Assembly (NCBI RefSeq): GCF_004122035.1
Contig: NZ_SAXA01000015.1
Location: forward strand, 1-64,000
Direction: 5' to 3'
From: Ancylomarina salipaludis
GTDB taxonomy: Bacteria > Bacteroidota > Bacteroidia > Bacteroidales > Marinifilaceae
DNA length: 64,000 nt
The notes under the pieces were generated by a model. It ran no database searches. It saw nothing but the letters and a program-made list of their open reading frames with translations, and was not told where the DNA came from. Shown one piece after another: positions 34,662 through 42,780 of this stretch; the first letter of the stretch is position 1, and each line of letters opens with the position of its first letter. Position numbers and translations under genes: made by a program.

Positions 34662-37600
34662 ATTGATTTCTTTTTAGAGTTTAATAACAGGTAAACAATA
34701 GGAATAAGGTAGATGTTCAGAAGGGTAGAGGTCAACAGACCACCCAAAATAACAACTGCCATTGGGCTTTGAATTTCGTTTCCGGGTTGATCACCTCCCA
34801 AAGCCATTGGAATCAAGGCTAGGGCAGCTGTCAGAGCGGTCATCAAAATCGGACTCAAACGGTGAATAGATCCCTGAACAATAATTTCTTTGAGCTCCAT
34901 TCCCTTATCCAGCATGGTCTGATAATTTGAAATGAGCAGAATTCCATTACGGGTGGCAATACCAAAGAGGGTAATGAAACCGATAATGGCTGGAATACTC
35001 AACATGCCAGAGGTGAAATAGATGGTGAAAACACCACCAATCAGTGCCAAAGGCAGATTCAATAGAATGATACTCGCCAATTGGGCTGAGCGGAATTCTT
35101 GAAACAGAAGCAAGAAAATGATCAAAAAGGAAATAAGAGAGGTCAAAGCCAGGGTTTTTGAGGCCTTTGCTTCACTCTCAAACTGTCCCCCAAATTCAAT
35201 ACGATACGCCTCAGGAAGCTGAATGTCCTTGTCAATTGCAAGTTTGATATCGTTAACCACTGAACGCAGGTCTCGTTCTGCAACATTGGCCGATACAACC
35301 AACTTACGCTGCACATTCTCACGACTTACGGTATTGGGTCCCGACAGGGATTGAATATCGGCTACGTAGCTAAAAGGAATCTTCTTACCGTCCCAGGTGT
35401 CAATCAGGGCATTGCGGATGGCTTCAATACTGCCTCGGTTTTCTTCATCGTATTTCACAACCAGATCGAAAGCCTTGATGCCTTCGAATACATCAGATAC
35501 CTTTTCACCCGCAAATGCGATATCGATAAAACTGGTGAAACTCGCTATTGAGATGCCATATTTGGCCAGCATATCACGCTTAGGGCGAATTTGGATTTGA
35601 GGGATTTCAACCTGTTGTTCCACATTCACATCCACAACCCCCTCGATAGGCGAAATGGAGCCCTTAATCTGGTTGGCCATCTGAAACATCTTAGACAGAT
35701 CAGAGCCAAATATTTTAATGGCAATATTGGCTTTGGTTCCCGAAAGAATATGGTCGATACGATGACTCAAAGGCTGGCCTATAGCAAAGTTAACACCGGA
35801 AATCTTACTTAGTTTGCTTCTAACTTCAGCCAAGAATTCAGCTTTGGTGCGTTCAGTCAATGTAAAAGGCACCTCAATCTCCGAGGTGTTTCCTCCAAAT
35901 GAATGCTCGTCCAGTTCAGAACGTCCGGTACGTCGGGCAGTGAGACGAACCTCTGGAATGGTTAATAGCGCCTTTTCTGCAATCACCTTAATCTTATTCG
36001 ACTCTTCAAGAGAGATACCGGGCTTTGTAATTGCCGTAATGGTTAAGGAGCCCTCGTTAAAATCAGGCAGGAAATTACGTCCCAGGCCACTCAAAATAAA
36101 AAGTGAGGCAATAAAGAGAATACTGGCAGAACTAAGGATCAGGTATTTGTATTCTAAAGCTTTGTTCAATGATCTCTCGTAGAGCTGATTCAGGTTTCTA
36201 ACCAACCAGCTTTCCTTATTCCTGCGATTCAACATTTTGTCTCCGGTCAGCATAAAGCTACACATCACGGGGGTGACTGTTAGTGCTGTAATGAGAGAGG
36301 CAAAAAGCGATACGATAAAGGCAATTCCCAAAGGTTGTAGCATTCGGCCTTCCATTCCTGTTAGGAAGAAAAGAGGGACAAAGGCTGCAATAATAATAAA
36401 GGTGGCATTGATAATGGATGAACGAATCTCACATGAAGCCTTGTAGACAACAGCAAGGGATGTCTCTCGTTTATCCTTGGGCAAAAGATAATTCTGGCGA
36501 AGCCGTTTGTAAACATTCTCCACATCGATAATCGCATCGTCTACCAGATCACCAATGGCAATAGCCATACCACCCAGGGTCATGGTATTAATAGTAATAC
36601 CCAAAAACTTAAGGGTAATGATGGTGAAAAGCAGGGAGAGTGGAATTGCCAAAAGCGAAATTACCGTGGTGCGGTAATTCATCAGGAATACCAGCAAGAT
36701 GATAATAACAAAAACCGAACCTTCGTAAAGGGCACCCTTTACATTACCAATGGAATTGTTGATGAAATCTGCCTGACGGAAAATATGAGTATTCACTTTA
36801 ACATCAGCTGGCAAAGACTTTTGAATACTGGCAACAGCCTCGTCCAGTTTTTCAGTTAACTTAAGGGTATTAACCCCTGGTTGCTTTTTCACAGTCATCA
36901 AAACGGCTGGTTCAGCATTCACGCTACCCAAACCAATTTTAGGTGCCGGAGCCATAACAATTCGGGCGATATCGCTAATACGAACAGGTGATTTTTGATA
37001 CACCTTAACAACTGAATTTCCCAACTGATCAATATCAGAAGTTCGGGCAATACCACGTATGTTGTATTGATTGCCGAATTCGTTGATGAAACCACCAGCC
37101 GAATTTTCGTTAGTGGCATTAGCCGCCTTCATCAGCTCATCCAGGCTGACCTGATAGTATCGCATTTTTTGAGGATTGGCCAGAATCTGATACTGTTTGT
37201 AGTCGCCACCGGTCACCACCACTTGAGCCACTCCGTTAAGAGCCAGTAGTTGTGGTCGAACACTCCAGTCAGCCAGAGTTCTTAAATCCATTGCCGACGT
37301 TTTGTCTGATTGCAGACTAATCATCATCACCTCACCCATAATGGACGATTGCGGGGCCAGAGTTGGTTTGCCCGCACCTTTGGGTAGTTGATCCGAAATT
37401 GCCATCAGCTTCTCGCTTACAATCTGACGGGCACGATAGATTTCAGTTCCCCATTCGAATTCCACCCAAACAATGGAGAATCCTGCCGAGGAAGAGGAGC
37501 GTAGTCGTCGGATATTGGTTGCGCCATTAACGGCTGTTTCTATTTGGAATGTCACCAGTTTTTCCACCTCTTCGGGTGCCATGCCATGTGCTTCGGTCAT

Positions 37601-37747
37601 CACAACCACCGTGGGGGCAGTCAGATCCGGAAACACATCCACATCCATATTGGCAGTGGTGTAGCCTCCTCCTAAAATCAGGAGAAAAGCCGCAAACATC
37701 ACCAATATACGGTTGTGTAGTGCGTATTGTATGATTTTATTTAACAC
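34658..37747 (-). CDS. Heavy-metal efflux RND pump (CusA/CzcA family), 1029 aa
   Basis: Inner-membrane proton-driven metal exporter. Twelve membrane segments in two sets of 1+5, with large periplasmic loops, are visible. The first segment begins near residue 10 (ILVMFAAFLLILGG). The TM4 motif AIGDLVDDAIIDVEN carries the acidic proton-relay residues of the heavy-metal subfamily. LVDDA differs from the LVDGA I associate with CzcA and from the MVDAA of CusA, so the metal is not assignable. Full length. Preceded by the adaptor gene and overlapping the TolC gene. Confidence 0.94.
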   Translation of the reverse strand: MLNKIIQYALHNRILVMFAAFLLILGGGYTTANMDVDVFPDLTAPTVVVMTEAHGMAPEEVEKLVTFQIETAVNGATNIRRLRSSSSAGFSIVWVEFEWGTEIYRARQIVSEKLMAISDQLPKGAGKPTLAPQSSIMGEVMMISLQSDKTSAMDLRTLADWSVRPQLLALNGVAQVVVTGGDYKQYQILANPQKMRYYQVSLDELMKAANATNENSAGGFINEFGNQYNIRGIARTSDIDQLGNSVVKVYQKSPVRISDIARIVMAPAPKIGLGSVNAEPAVLMTVKKQPGVNTLKLTEKLDEAVASIQKSLPADVKVNTHIFRQADFINNSIGNVKGALYEGSVFVIIILLVFLMNYRTTVISLLAIPLSLLFTIITLKFLGITINTMTLGGMAIAIGDLVDDAIIDVENVYKRLRQNYLLPKDKRETSLAVVYKASCEIRSSIINATFIIIAAFVPLFFLTGMEGRMLQPLGIAFIVSLFASLITALTVTPVMCSFMLTGDKMLNRRNKESWLVRNLNQLYERSLNKALEYKYLILSSASILFIASLFILSGLGRNFLPDFNEGSLTITAITKPGISLEESNKIKVIAEKALLTIPEVRLTARRTGRSELDEHSFGGNTSEIEVPFTLTERTKAEFLAEVRSKLSKISGVNFAIGQPLSHRIDHILSGTKANIAIKIFGSDLSKMFQMANQIKGSISPIEGVVDVNVEQQVEIPQIQIRPKRDMLAKYGISIASFTSFIDIAFAGEKVSDVFEGIKAFDLVVKYDEENRGSIEAIRNALIDTWDGKKIPFSYVADIQSLSGPNTVSRENVQRKLVVSANVAERDLRSVVNDIKLAIDKDIQLPEAYRIEFGGQFESEAKASKTLALTSLISFLIIFLLLFQEFRSAQLASIILLNLPLALIGGVFTIYFTSGMLSIPAIIGFITLFGIATRNGILLISNYQTMLDKGMELKEIIVQGSIHRLSPILMTALTAALALIPMALGGDQPGNEIQSPMAVVILGGLLTSTLLNIYLIPIVYLLLNSKKKSI

Positions 37748-37842
37748 AGTCTTTTAATTTAATGGTTGAAGATTTTAGATGCATGATTCATATCTAAAGT
37801 CTTTTGAAATGTTATTTATTTCTAAACCCGAAATCACCCATT

Positions 37843-39384
37843 CTAATGGTTGTGCGAGTGAGCAGGTAGTGCCCCGGCCAATGAAGCCAGTTTTACAAAG
37901 TAAACGCCTTTGCTGACCACACGTTCGCCGGCTTTTAATCCGCTTGTGATTTCAATTTCCTTACCATTGTCAGCCCCTATGCTTACAAAACGTTTCTCAT
38001 AGCTTTCGCCTTCGGTTTGTACAAATACATAAAAGACCGACTGATCTTCGAGAACGGCTGATTTGCTAATGCTTAAAAGCTTGCGGGTACTTTCCGACTG
38101 CAGGTAAACATCAACATAAGAGCCCATAAAAAGCTCCGGAGTCTTATTGATTTCGAAATAAACCGGGGTGGTGTAGTCTTCTTCGTGAATGTCACGCCCA
38201 TAGGCAATAAGTTTCCCTCCCAGTGCCGTTGTGTTATAGATCTCATTGCGGTAAGGCAACTTAAAGTTTGCCGAATGAATTTTCGATAACTGTGTTAAAT
38301 GTTTCTGATATAAGTCGGCCTTAAGAATCAGTTTTGAATCTCTGTCCACAATACCGATAACCTGGCCTTTCTCAACGTACTCACCTTCTTTTACAAAGAC
38401 TTTACAGATATAGCCTGTTGCTGGTGAGCTGACCTTAATTCCCTTTGCACTGTAATCTTTAGAAATCAATTGGTAGTTCACTTCAGCTTTTTCGAAGTTC
38501 GATTTCGCTTCGTTAAATTCCTTTTCAGAGATGATTTGATCAGCGCGTAAGGCTTCAGCTCTTTTAAAGTCAGCTGATGTTTTCTCATAGTCCGAACGGG
38601 CATTGATAAAACGGCTGGTTAGGGAATTATCCGAAAGTCCACGACCTGAAATAAAGAAGATGGCTTCGCCTTTCTTTACGGTCTTTCCGTTAACGATATC
38701 CGATGATGGCATCTGAATAATACCCGAAGATTGGGCAGAGATACGAATCTCGCTGTTGCTCGATGCAATCAGTTCGCCGGTTGTCTTAATCACTTTATTA
38801 AAAAAGCCATAGGCCACTTCTTCTGTTCCAAAGTCAATTTTCCAGGCTTGCTCTTTTAGGAATTTGGTCTGATTTTCTTTGTGTTGAGCTTCCAGAGCCT
38901 CTTCGGCTTGCTCTTCGTTGGCGTAAACTTCGATATTCTTCGCAACGAAACGTTCCTTACCAAATTTTGAATCCACTTCGAAAAGCAGGGTGTATAAACC
39001 AGCAGCTTTGGGTTGCAGACTGGGAGTGAAAATGCCCGGAGAAGCCGGTGTATCAACCGTATTGCGTATGGCATTGCCATTTTTGTCAATTAGGGTTACC
39101 GCAACTTTCCCTTTTTTGTAGGGTTTGTAGCTGTCCAAACGCGTTAAGTGTGCCAGGAATTCAGAAATTTGTCCTGCAACCAGGGGATGAAATTCCGCAA
39201 ACAGTTCAGTCTCCTGACTATAAAGGGTGAGCGTTTGGCTTTCATGTTCGTCATGTGTTTCAGCTGCGACCTCACCATGATCGTGTCCGCCATGCTCATG
39301 ACCTTCGTGACCTGAAGAAGCCGATGGCTTACAGCTGATAATGGACAGGGATAGCCCCAGAGCGATTAAATATATTTTATTCAT
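37843..39384 (-). CDS. Lipoprotein membrane-fusion subunit (CusB/CzcB-like), 513 aa
   Basis: Periplasmic adaptor joining pump and channel. A signal peptide with lipobox ends at Cys18 (LSIISC). Directly after it is a His-rich stretch (HEGHEHGGHDHGE), and the protein ends HSHNH; both could bind metal. The usual hairpin, lipoyl and beta-barrel domains follow (GIIQMPSS, VKKGEAIFFI, VEKGQVIGIV, GLKAGERVV). A long N-terminal extension of about 200 residues before the adaptor core may be a metal-binding domain. A 95-base gap separates it from the pump gene. Confidence 0.92.
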   Translation of the reverse strand: MNKIYLIALGLSLSIISCKPSASSGHEGHEHGGHDHGEVAAETHDEHESQTLTLYSQETELFAEFHPLVAGQISEFLAHLTRLDSYKPYKKGKVAVTLIDKNGNAIRNTVDTPASPGIFTPSLQPKAAGLYTLLFEVDSKFGKERFVAKNIEVYANEEQAEEALEAQHKENQTKFLKEQAWKIDFGTEEVAYGFFNKVIKTTGELIASSNSEIRISAQSSGIIQMPSSDIVNGKTVKKGEAIFFISGRGLSDNSLTSRFINARSDYEKTSADFKRAEALRADQIISEKEFNEAKSNFEKAEVNYQLISKDYSAKGIKVSSPATGYICKVFVKEGEYVEKGQVIGIVDRDSKLILKADLYQKHLTQLSKIHSANFKLPYRNEIYNTTALGGKLIAYGRDIHEEDYTTPVYFEINKTPELFMGSYVDVYLQSESTRKLLSISKSAVLEDQSVFYVFVQTEGESYEKRFVSIGADNGKEIEITSGLKAGERVVSKGVYFVKLASLAGALPAHSHNH

Positions 39385-39415
39385 TGTGTGTGTGTTAAAA
39401 CGGTGTATTGTATAA

Positions 39416-39438
39416 ACTTATTGGCGTTTGCAATAAGT
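39416..39438. promoter_or_regulatory. Inverted repeat upstream of the adaptor gene
   Basis: ACTTATTG (39416-39423) and CAATAAGT (39431-39438) with a 7-base centre, 32 bases before the adaptor ATG. It may be an operator for a metal regulator or an RNA hairpin in the leader. Confidence 0.45.
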
Positions 39439-39528
39439 CGGGGTATGCATTTTTATAAGTTTTTTAATTGATAATTATTACCCTAAAAGAGGAGTATAGG
39501 GGAGGCCAAAGCCTCCCTATACACTCTT

Positions 39529-39834
39529 CTAATGCTGATGGTCATGACCTTCGTGATCGTGGTCGTGTCCCTCGTGTGCATTGTCTTCTTTTTCGGAACC
39601 GCAGCACGATTTCTTTTCATCTGCAGTGCATGTTGTAGTACCCTTTGTGCAGCCTGTAGCGGTTGAATCCACTTTGAACTCTTCCTGATGGTGCTCATGC
39701 GCTTCTGTACCATGACTATGCGTGCAACCCGATTCATGCGTATGTGCTTCCTCTTTCTTGCTCTTTGCACCCGTGCTGTTGCAAGAGGTGAATACCAAAC
39801 CACTAATGGCTAAGACAAATAATAATTTTCTCAT
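39529..39834 (-). CDS. His/Cys-rich lipoprotein, probable metal binder, 101 aa
   Basis: The signal peptide with lipobox ends at Cys18 (LVFTSC). The mature part is almost only His, Glu, Asp and Cys clusters (HTHESGCTHSHG, KKSCCGSEK, and a C-terminus of repeated GHDHDHE-type units). It has no fold I recognise, and low complexity suggests a metal sponge at the cell envelope. I chose the ATG at 39834 because it starts the signal peptide; the reading frame extends eight codons upstream to 39858. Position just upstream of the efflux adaptor supports delivery of metal to the pump. Confidence 0.75.
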   Translation of the reverse strand: MRKLLFVLAISGLVFTSCNSTGAKSKKEEAHTHESGCTHSHGTEAHEHHQEEFKVDSTATGCTKGTTTCTADEKKSCCGSEKEDNAHEGHDHDHEGHDHQH

Positions 39835-40167
39835 GTGTTTAGATTTTTGAATGCTCACAAGCTCAGCTGTCCATATCTTTTTTATTCTCTGGAAGGAGAA
39901 CGCTTTAGATATGAGGCTTAAGTGTCAGATTCGTGTTGTGAGGAATCATGCTGTTTTTATCAGGATACTCCGTAAAAAACAACACAATAACCTCTCTGAT
40001 TAAAGTGTAAATAATTATCAATACATGTTGTATGCTTATACAACGGGGGTTTTTGTTTTGAGTGATACAAAATCAACGTTTGACAGATTCAGCTCAAAAG
40101 CCGGCACTGAAGTCGGGGAAGCAATAAGCGTATGGCACCCGTATAAAAGATGATTTTGTAAAGGGAT
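39835..40167. other. Gap between the two His-rich genes, with a palindrome at 40027-40044
   Basis: About 330 bases without a gene. GTTGTAT (40027-40033) and ATACAAC (40038-40044) form a 7-bp dyad with a GCTT centre. On the minus strand there is no T-run after it, so an operator is more likely than a terminator. Nothing else is recognised. Confidence 0.45.
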
Positions 40168-40590
40168 TTAGACCTGCGGAGGTCCGCGCAGACCGGATGA
40201 TTCCCTGTAAGGTTCAGGAATCAGAGAAAAATTGGATACGTAGTGCTTAATTGGTGAATCTTCACGCAATTTTAGCATATCCAGAATGATATGTGTCAGG
40301 ATAACCTGAAATTTAAAGTCTTTGAAGAAACGCAAATTAACAAAACTACAGCAAGAACTCTCATTTTCCTGATGCGAATGAGCCAGTTGCTGTGTGGTTC
40401 CATGTCCATGACAATTTACCGATGTGGCTTCAATATGATTATGAGCCAGATTTACAAAATTTGCGGATGTGTGGGTATTGTGATGATGGTGAGGAATAAT
40501 ATCATGAGCCAGCATGACCAGCATGGGCACGACCAGAATAAGGCTTAATATGTTATTATTTATCTTTTTCACAAAAACGTATTTGAGCAT
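40168..40590 (-). CDS. His-rich small membrane or exported protein, 140 aa
   Basis: One hydrophobic segment near the N-terminus (ILSLILVVPMLVML) is followed by DIIPHHHHN and several more His/Cys groups (NCHGHGTT, HSHQENESSCC), then a charged C-terminus ending in Pro/Gly. It resembles small Bacteroidota proteins found before metal RND pumps; their function is unknown to me. The frame extends to an ATG at 40620, but the −7 box at 40618-40625 would exclude it from the transcript, so I chose 40590. It is first in the metal cluster. Confidence 0.7.
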   Translation of the reverse strand: MLKYVFVKKINNNILSLILVVPMLVMLAHDIIPHHHHNTHTSANFVNLAHNHIEATSVNCHGHGTTQQLAHSHQENESSCCSFVNLRFFKDFKFQVILTHIILDMLKLREDSPIKHYVSNFSLIPEPYRESSGLRGPPQV

Positions 40591-40982
40591 CAAAACTAGT
40601 TTATTATTCGGTTTAAGCAAACTTAATGATATGAAAAAATGTTAATTTATTTTTCATTGTTCGTTACTCTTTGTTTGGTATTGTGCTGTGTATAATCGTT
40701 ATATTGTGATTTTTTTTAGGGTGTATGATCGTCTATTTACTATTTTAATAAGTAGATGTTCGACTCTTGTTTGAGTTGGACTAGCTGTTTGTCTTGTTGA
40801 TTATAATGGAATTATTTTAGTAAATAGATTTAATGAAAAATATAATAATTTAAAGAGATATATTGTGTTATTTTTGTTGTATTAATGATTTATTGAAGAT
40901 AGAAAATTGATCTTTTTGTACAGAAATAAGGCGAAGGAGGAATTGAATCATAAGGTTTAATGATTACAAAAACTATTACAGA
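40591..40982. other. Divergent AT-rich gap with a −7 box at 40618-40625 (minus)
   Basis: Minus-strand TAAGTTTG at 40618-40625 fits TAnnTTTG and would start transcription of the metal cluster about 20 bases before the chosen ATG. The rest is very AT-rich. An AAGGAGG ribosome-site-like string at 40935-40941 is about 40 bases from the plus-strand gene, too far to decide its start. Confidence 0.4.
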
Positions 40983-41399
40983 ATGAATTACAGCGATATA
41001 GAAAACTGGTTAAAAGTATCAAAAGACAGGTACTATGAATTGTATAAGGGGAGCCCATCGGTTTACCGCATGCGCTTGCTGCTATTCTTTTTGAGAATGT
41101 TTTTTGGTTTGGTTGCCATTGTTTCGGGCATTCTGCTTTTGTTTTCCCTATTTATGAATATTGGGCAGAGCATTGCCAATGTTTTTAATCTGACTGATGT
41201 ACCCCTTTATGAAGAAGGGAAATTGAGTTTCCTCAGTATTACCCTGGGTATCCTTATGGCCGTGTCACTATTCAGTTTATGGCTCATAAAGTTGGTTCGT
41301 CGCAGAAACAATCACATGTCTGATTTGTATTTTCTTTTGGATACGCACTTTGCTGAGGGAGAAAAGCTCGTGCATGAATACAGGCATACAATTAGCTGA
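40983..41399 (+). CDS. Small two-TM membrane protein, 138 aa
   Basis: I do not recognise the family. Two membrane segments at about 34-55 (FGLVAIVSGILLLFSLF) and 81-101 (FLSITLGILMAVSLFSLWL), separated by a polar loop of about 25 residues. N- and C-termini are charged and likely cytoplasmic. No catalytic motif. It is a single gene with a strong terminator behind it. Confidence 0.7.
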   Translation: MNYSDIENWLKVSKDRYYELYKGSPSVYRMRLLLFFLRMFFGLVAIVSGILLLFSLFMNIGQSIANVFNLTDVPLYEEGKLSFLSITLGILMAVSLFSLWLIKLVRRRNNHMSDLYFLLDTHFAEGEKLVHEYRHTIS

Positions 41400-41421
41400 T
41401 ATCAATCAATCGCATTTATTT

Positions 41422-41468
41422 ACAGCCCTGCCAGCCTTGAATTATCGAGATTGGCAGGGCTGTTTTTG
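41422..41468 (+). terminator. Strong terminator after the two-TM gene
   Basis: ACAGCCCTGCCA (41422-41433) pairs with TGGCAGGGCTGT (41452-41463), followed by TTTTG. Confidence 0.88.
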
Positions 41469-41484
41469 TTTTATGGATTAATGT

Positions 41485-41624
41485 GAATCGATAAGCATGG
41501 CCGTGTGTTTCGTGGATACGCGTGGCTGTATAAGGGAGGATGATGTGTGAATTGTATATCAGAGACGCACGGCCGTGCGTCTGTATGCAGCCATGCGTCT
41601 GTATGTGGCCATGTGTCAGTAAAA
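41485..41624. repeat. REP-like array upstream of the RAYT gene
   Basis: A perfect 18-bp palindrome GACGCACGGCCGTGCGTC lies at 41564-41581. From 41571 three 18-bp direct units follow: GGCCGTGCGTCTGTATGC, AGCCATGCGTCTGTATGT, and a diverged third. Two weaker related words (CATGGCCGTGTG, CGTGGCTGTATA) lie at about 41497-41532. The GC-rich units stand out in AT-rich DNA and are the kind of palindromes mobilised by RAYT transposases. Confidence 0.8.
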
Positions 41625-41668
41625 TATTTTGTATATTTAATAGGCATATAATTAGATATATGTTTGTT

Positions 41669-42277
41669 ATGGCAAAGTATCAAAATCGATATCGAATAGA
41701 ATCCCATCGAAAGCCAGGTTGGAATTATGCCAGTGCAGGTGAGTATTTTATCACCATCTGTATTCAGGATATGAAATGTATTCTGGGGCGGGTTGTCAAT
41801 GCCAGAATGGTATTGAATGATTTTGGGAAAATAGTAGAGGCTGAATTAATTAAATCGGCGGATATGCGTCAGGAGTTGCAGTTGGGTGCGTTTGTGGTGA
41901 TGCCCAATCATATTCATGCCATTATCATTTTGAATGATATTGCGGATGATGCGAACACAGAGACGCACGGCCGTGCGTCTGTATGCGGCCGTGTGCCAGT
42001 GTGTGATGCAGATATGCAGGGCCGTGCATCTGTGCCATATCGCAGGCCCAAGTCGATATCGTCGTTTGTGGCAGGTTTTAAGTCGGCAGTGGTTTCAGCA
42101 GTGGATGATTTTATTGATGAGCAAGCCCCGGGTATTCCCAAATATAATCGAAGGAATAAGTTTTGGCAAAGTAATTATCACGATCATATTATTCGCAATT
42201 GGGGAGAATATGATCGGATTGCTCAGTACATTCATAATAATCCTCGTAAATGGCAGGAGACTAAATATTCCAAGTGA
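41669..42277 (+). CDS. REP-associated tyrosine transposase (RAYT, Y1_Tnp), 202 aa
   Basis: Single-strand DNA transposase related to IS200 TnpA. The HUH pair is in MPNHIHAII (His81, His83) and the candidate catalytic tyrosine is Tyr187 in AQYIHNNP. Upstream signatures YHRKPG-like SHRKPGWNY and GEYFITICI are typical of the family. Start chosen at 41669 (MAKYQNRYR); an ATG at 41660 is possible, and further upstream the frame runs through the REP array and is not protein. Residues about 97-122 (GRASVCGRVPVC and GRASV) are encoded by REP repeats inserted in frame between the HUH domain and the C-terminal helices. Confidence 0.9.
   Translation: MAKYQNRYRIESHRKPGWNYASAGEYFITICIQDMKCILGRVVNARMVLNDFGKIVEAELIKSADMRQELQLGAFVVMPNHIHAIIILNDIADDANTETHGRASVCGRVPVCDADMQGRASVPYRRPKSISSFVAGFKSAVVSAVDDFIDEQAPGIPKYNRRNKFWQSNYHDHIIRNWGEYDRIAQYIHNNPRKWQETKYSK
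41959..42036. repeat. REP repeats inside the RAYT coding sequence
   Basis: 28 bases at 41959-41986 are identical to 41561-41588, including the GACGCACGGCCGTGCGTC palindrome. A second 18-bp unit (41987-42004) and a partial one (about 42020-42034) follow. All keep the reading frame. Confidence 0.85.
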
Positions 42278-42780
42278 ACTAAGCATAAAATATTTAAGCA
42301 TATAAGGAGATAACACATCCCAGCCAATATATTTATGATGAAATCTCGCCGTTAGCTGCAAGCAGACTGACAGCTTTGGTATGATAACAGCCCTGATAGA
42401 CGTTTGAAATCTGTTAGGGCTTGTTATATCTATCAATTTTCAATGTCCTTATTGGATATGGTGGGTTTAATTTCCATGAATCAGTCGCAAGAGGTTTAAA
42501 TGTCAAGTATTGGCAATTTATATGTATTCAATGATAATAATTTTGTAAAACAGGATGTGTTTCAAATACAATCTACTATATTTGTAGTTCTTCTATTGAT
42601 AGTTGATCTTTCTTTAATGTAAAGATATTGTTGTTCATTGATAAGCAGATGATTATGTATTGTAGTGAAGTTGAATTAGGCGTGAGAGAATTGTTTAAAG
42701 GGGGTGTGCAATTTATAAGCAAATGTTTGTACAATTATCATTTAGTAATAATTAGAGCATAATTAACCTAATAAACTGGT
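42278..42780. other. 500-base gap with a hairpin and a −7 box
   Basis: An imperfect hairpin at 42384-42427 (ATAAC, GCCCT, AGA arms around CGTTTGAAA) can serve as terminator of the RAYT transcript. At 42577-42584 TATATTTG fits the −7 consensus and would give the permease gene a leader of about 190 bases. No gene is seen. Confidence 0.45.

Noticed and set aside
35351-36446. Several plus-strand frames opposite the RND pump gene
   Set aside because: All lie antisense to a full-length pump gene with intact motifs and show no family pattern.
39483-39803. Arg/Met-rich frame on the minus strand over the lipoprotein gene
   Set aside because: It is another frame of the His-rich repeats; the lipoprotein frame has a signal peptide and lipobox.
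40027-40044. Rho-independent terminator after the 140-aa gene
   Set aside because: On the minus strand the dyad is not followed by T residues, so it is listed as a possible operator instead.
41540-41668. N-terminal extension of the RAYT protein
   Set aside because: The extension is only the translation of the 18-bp REP units (repeated PCVCM-type words) and lies before the conserved start MAKYQNRYR.
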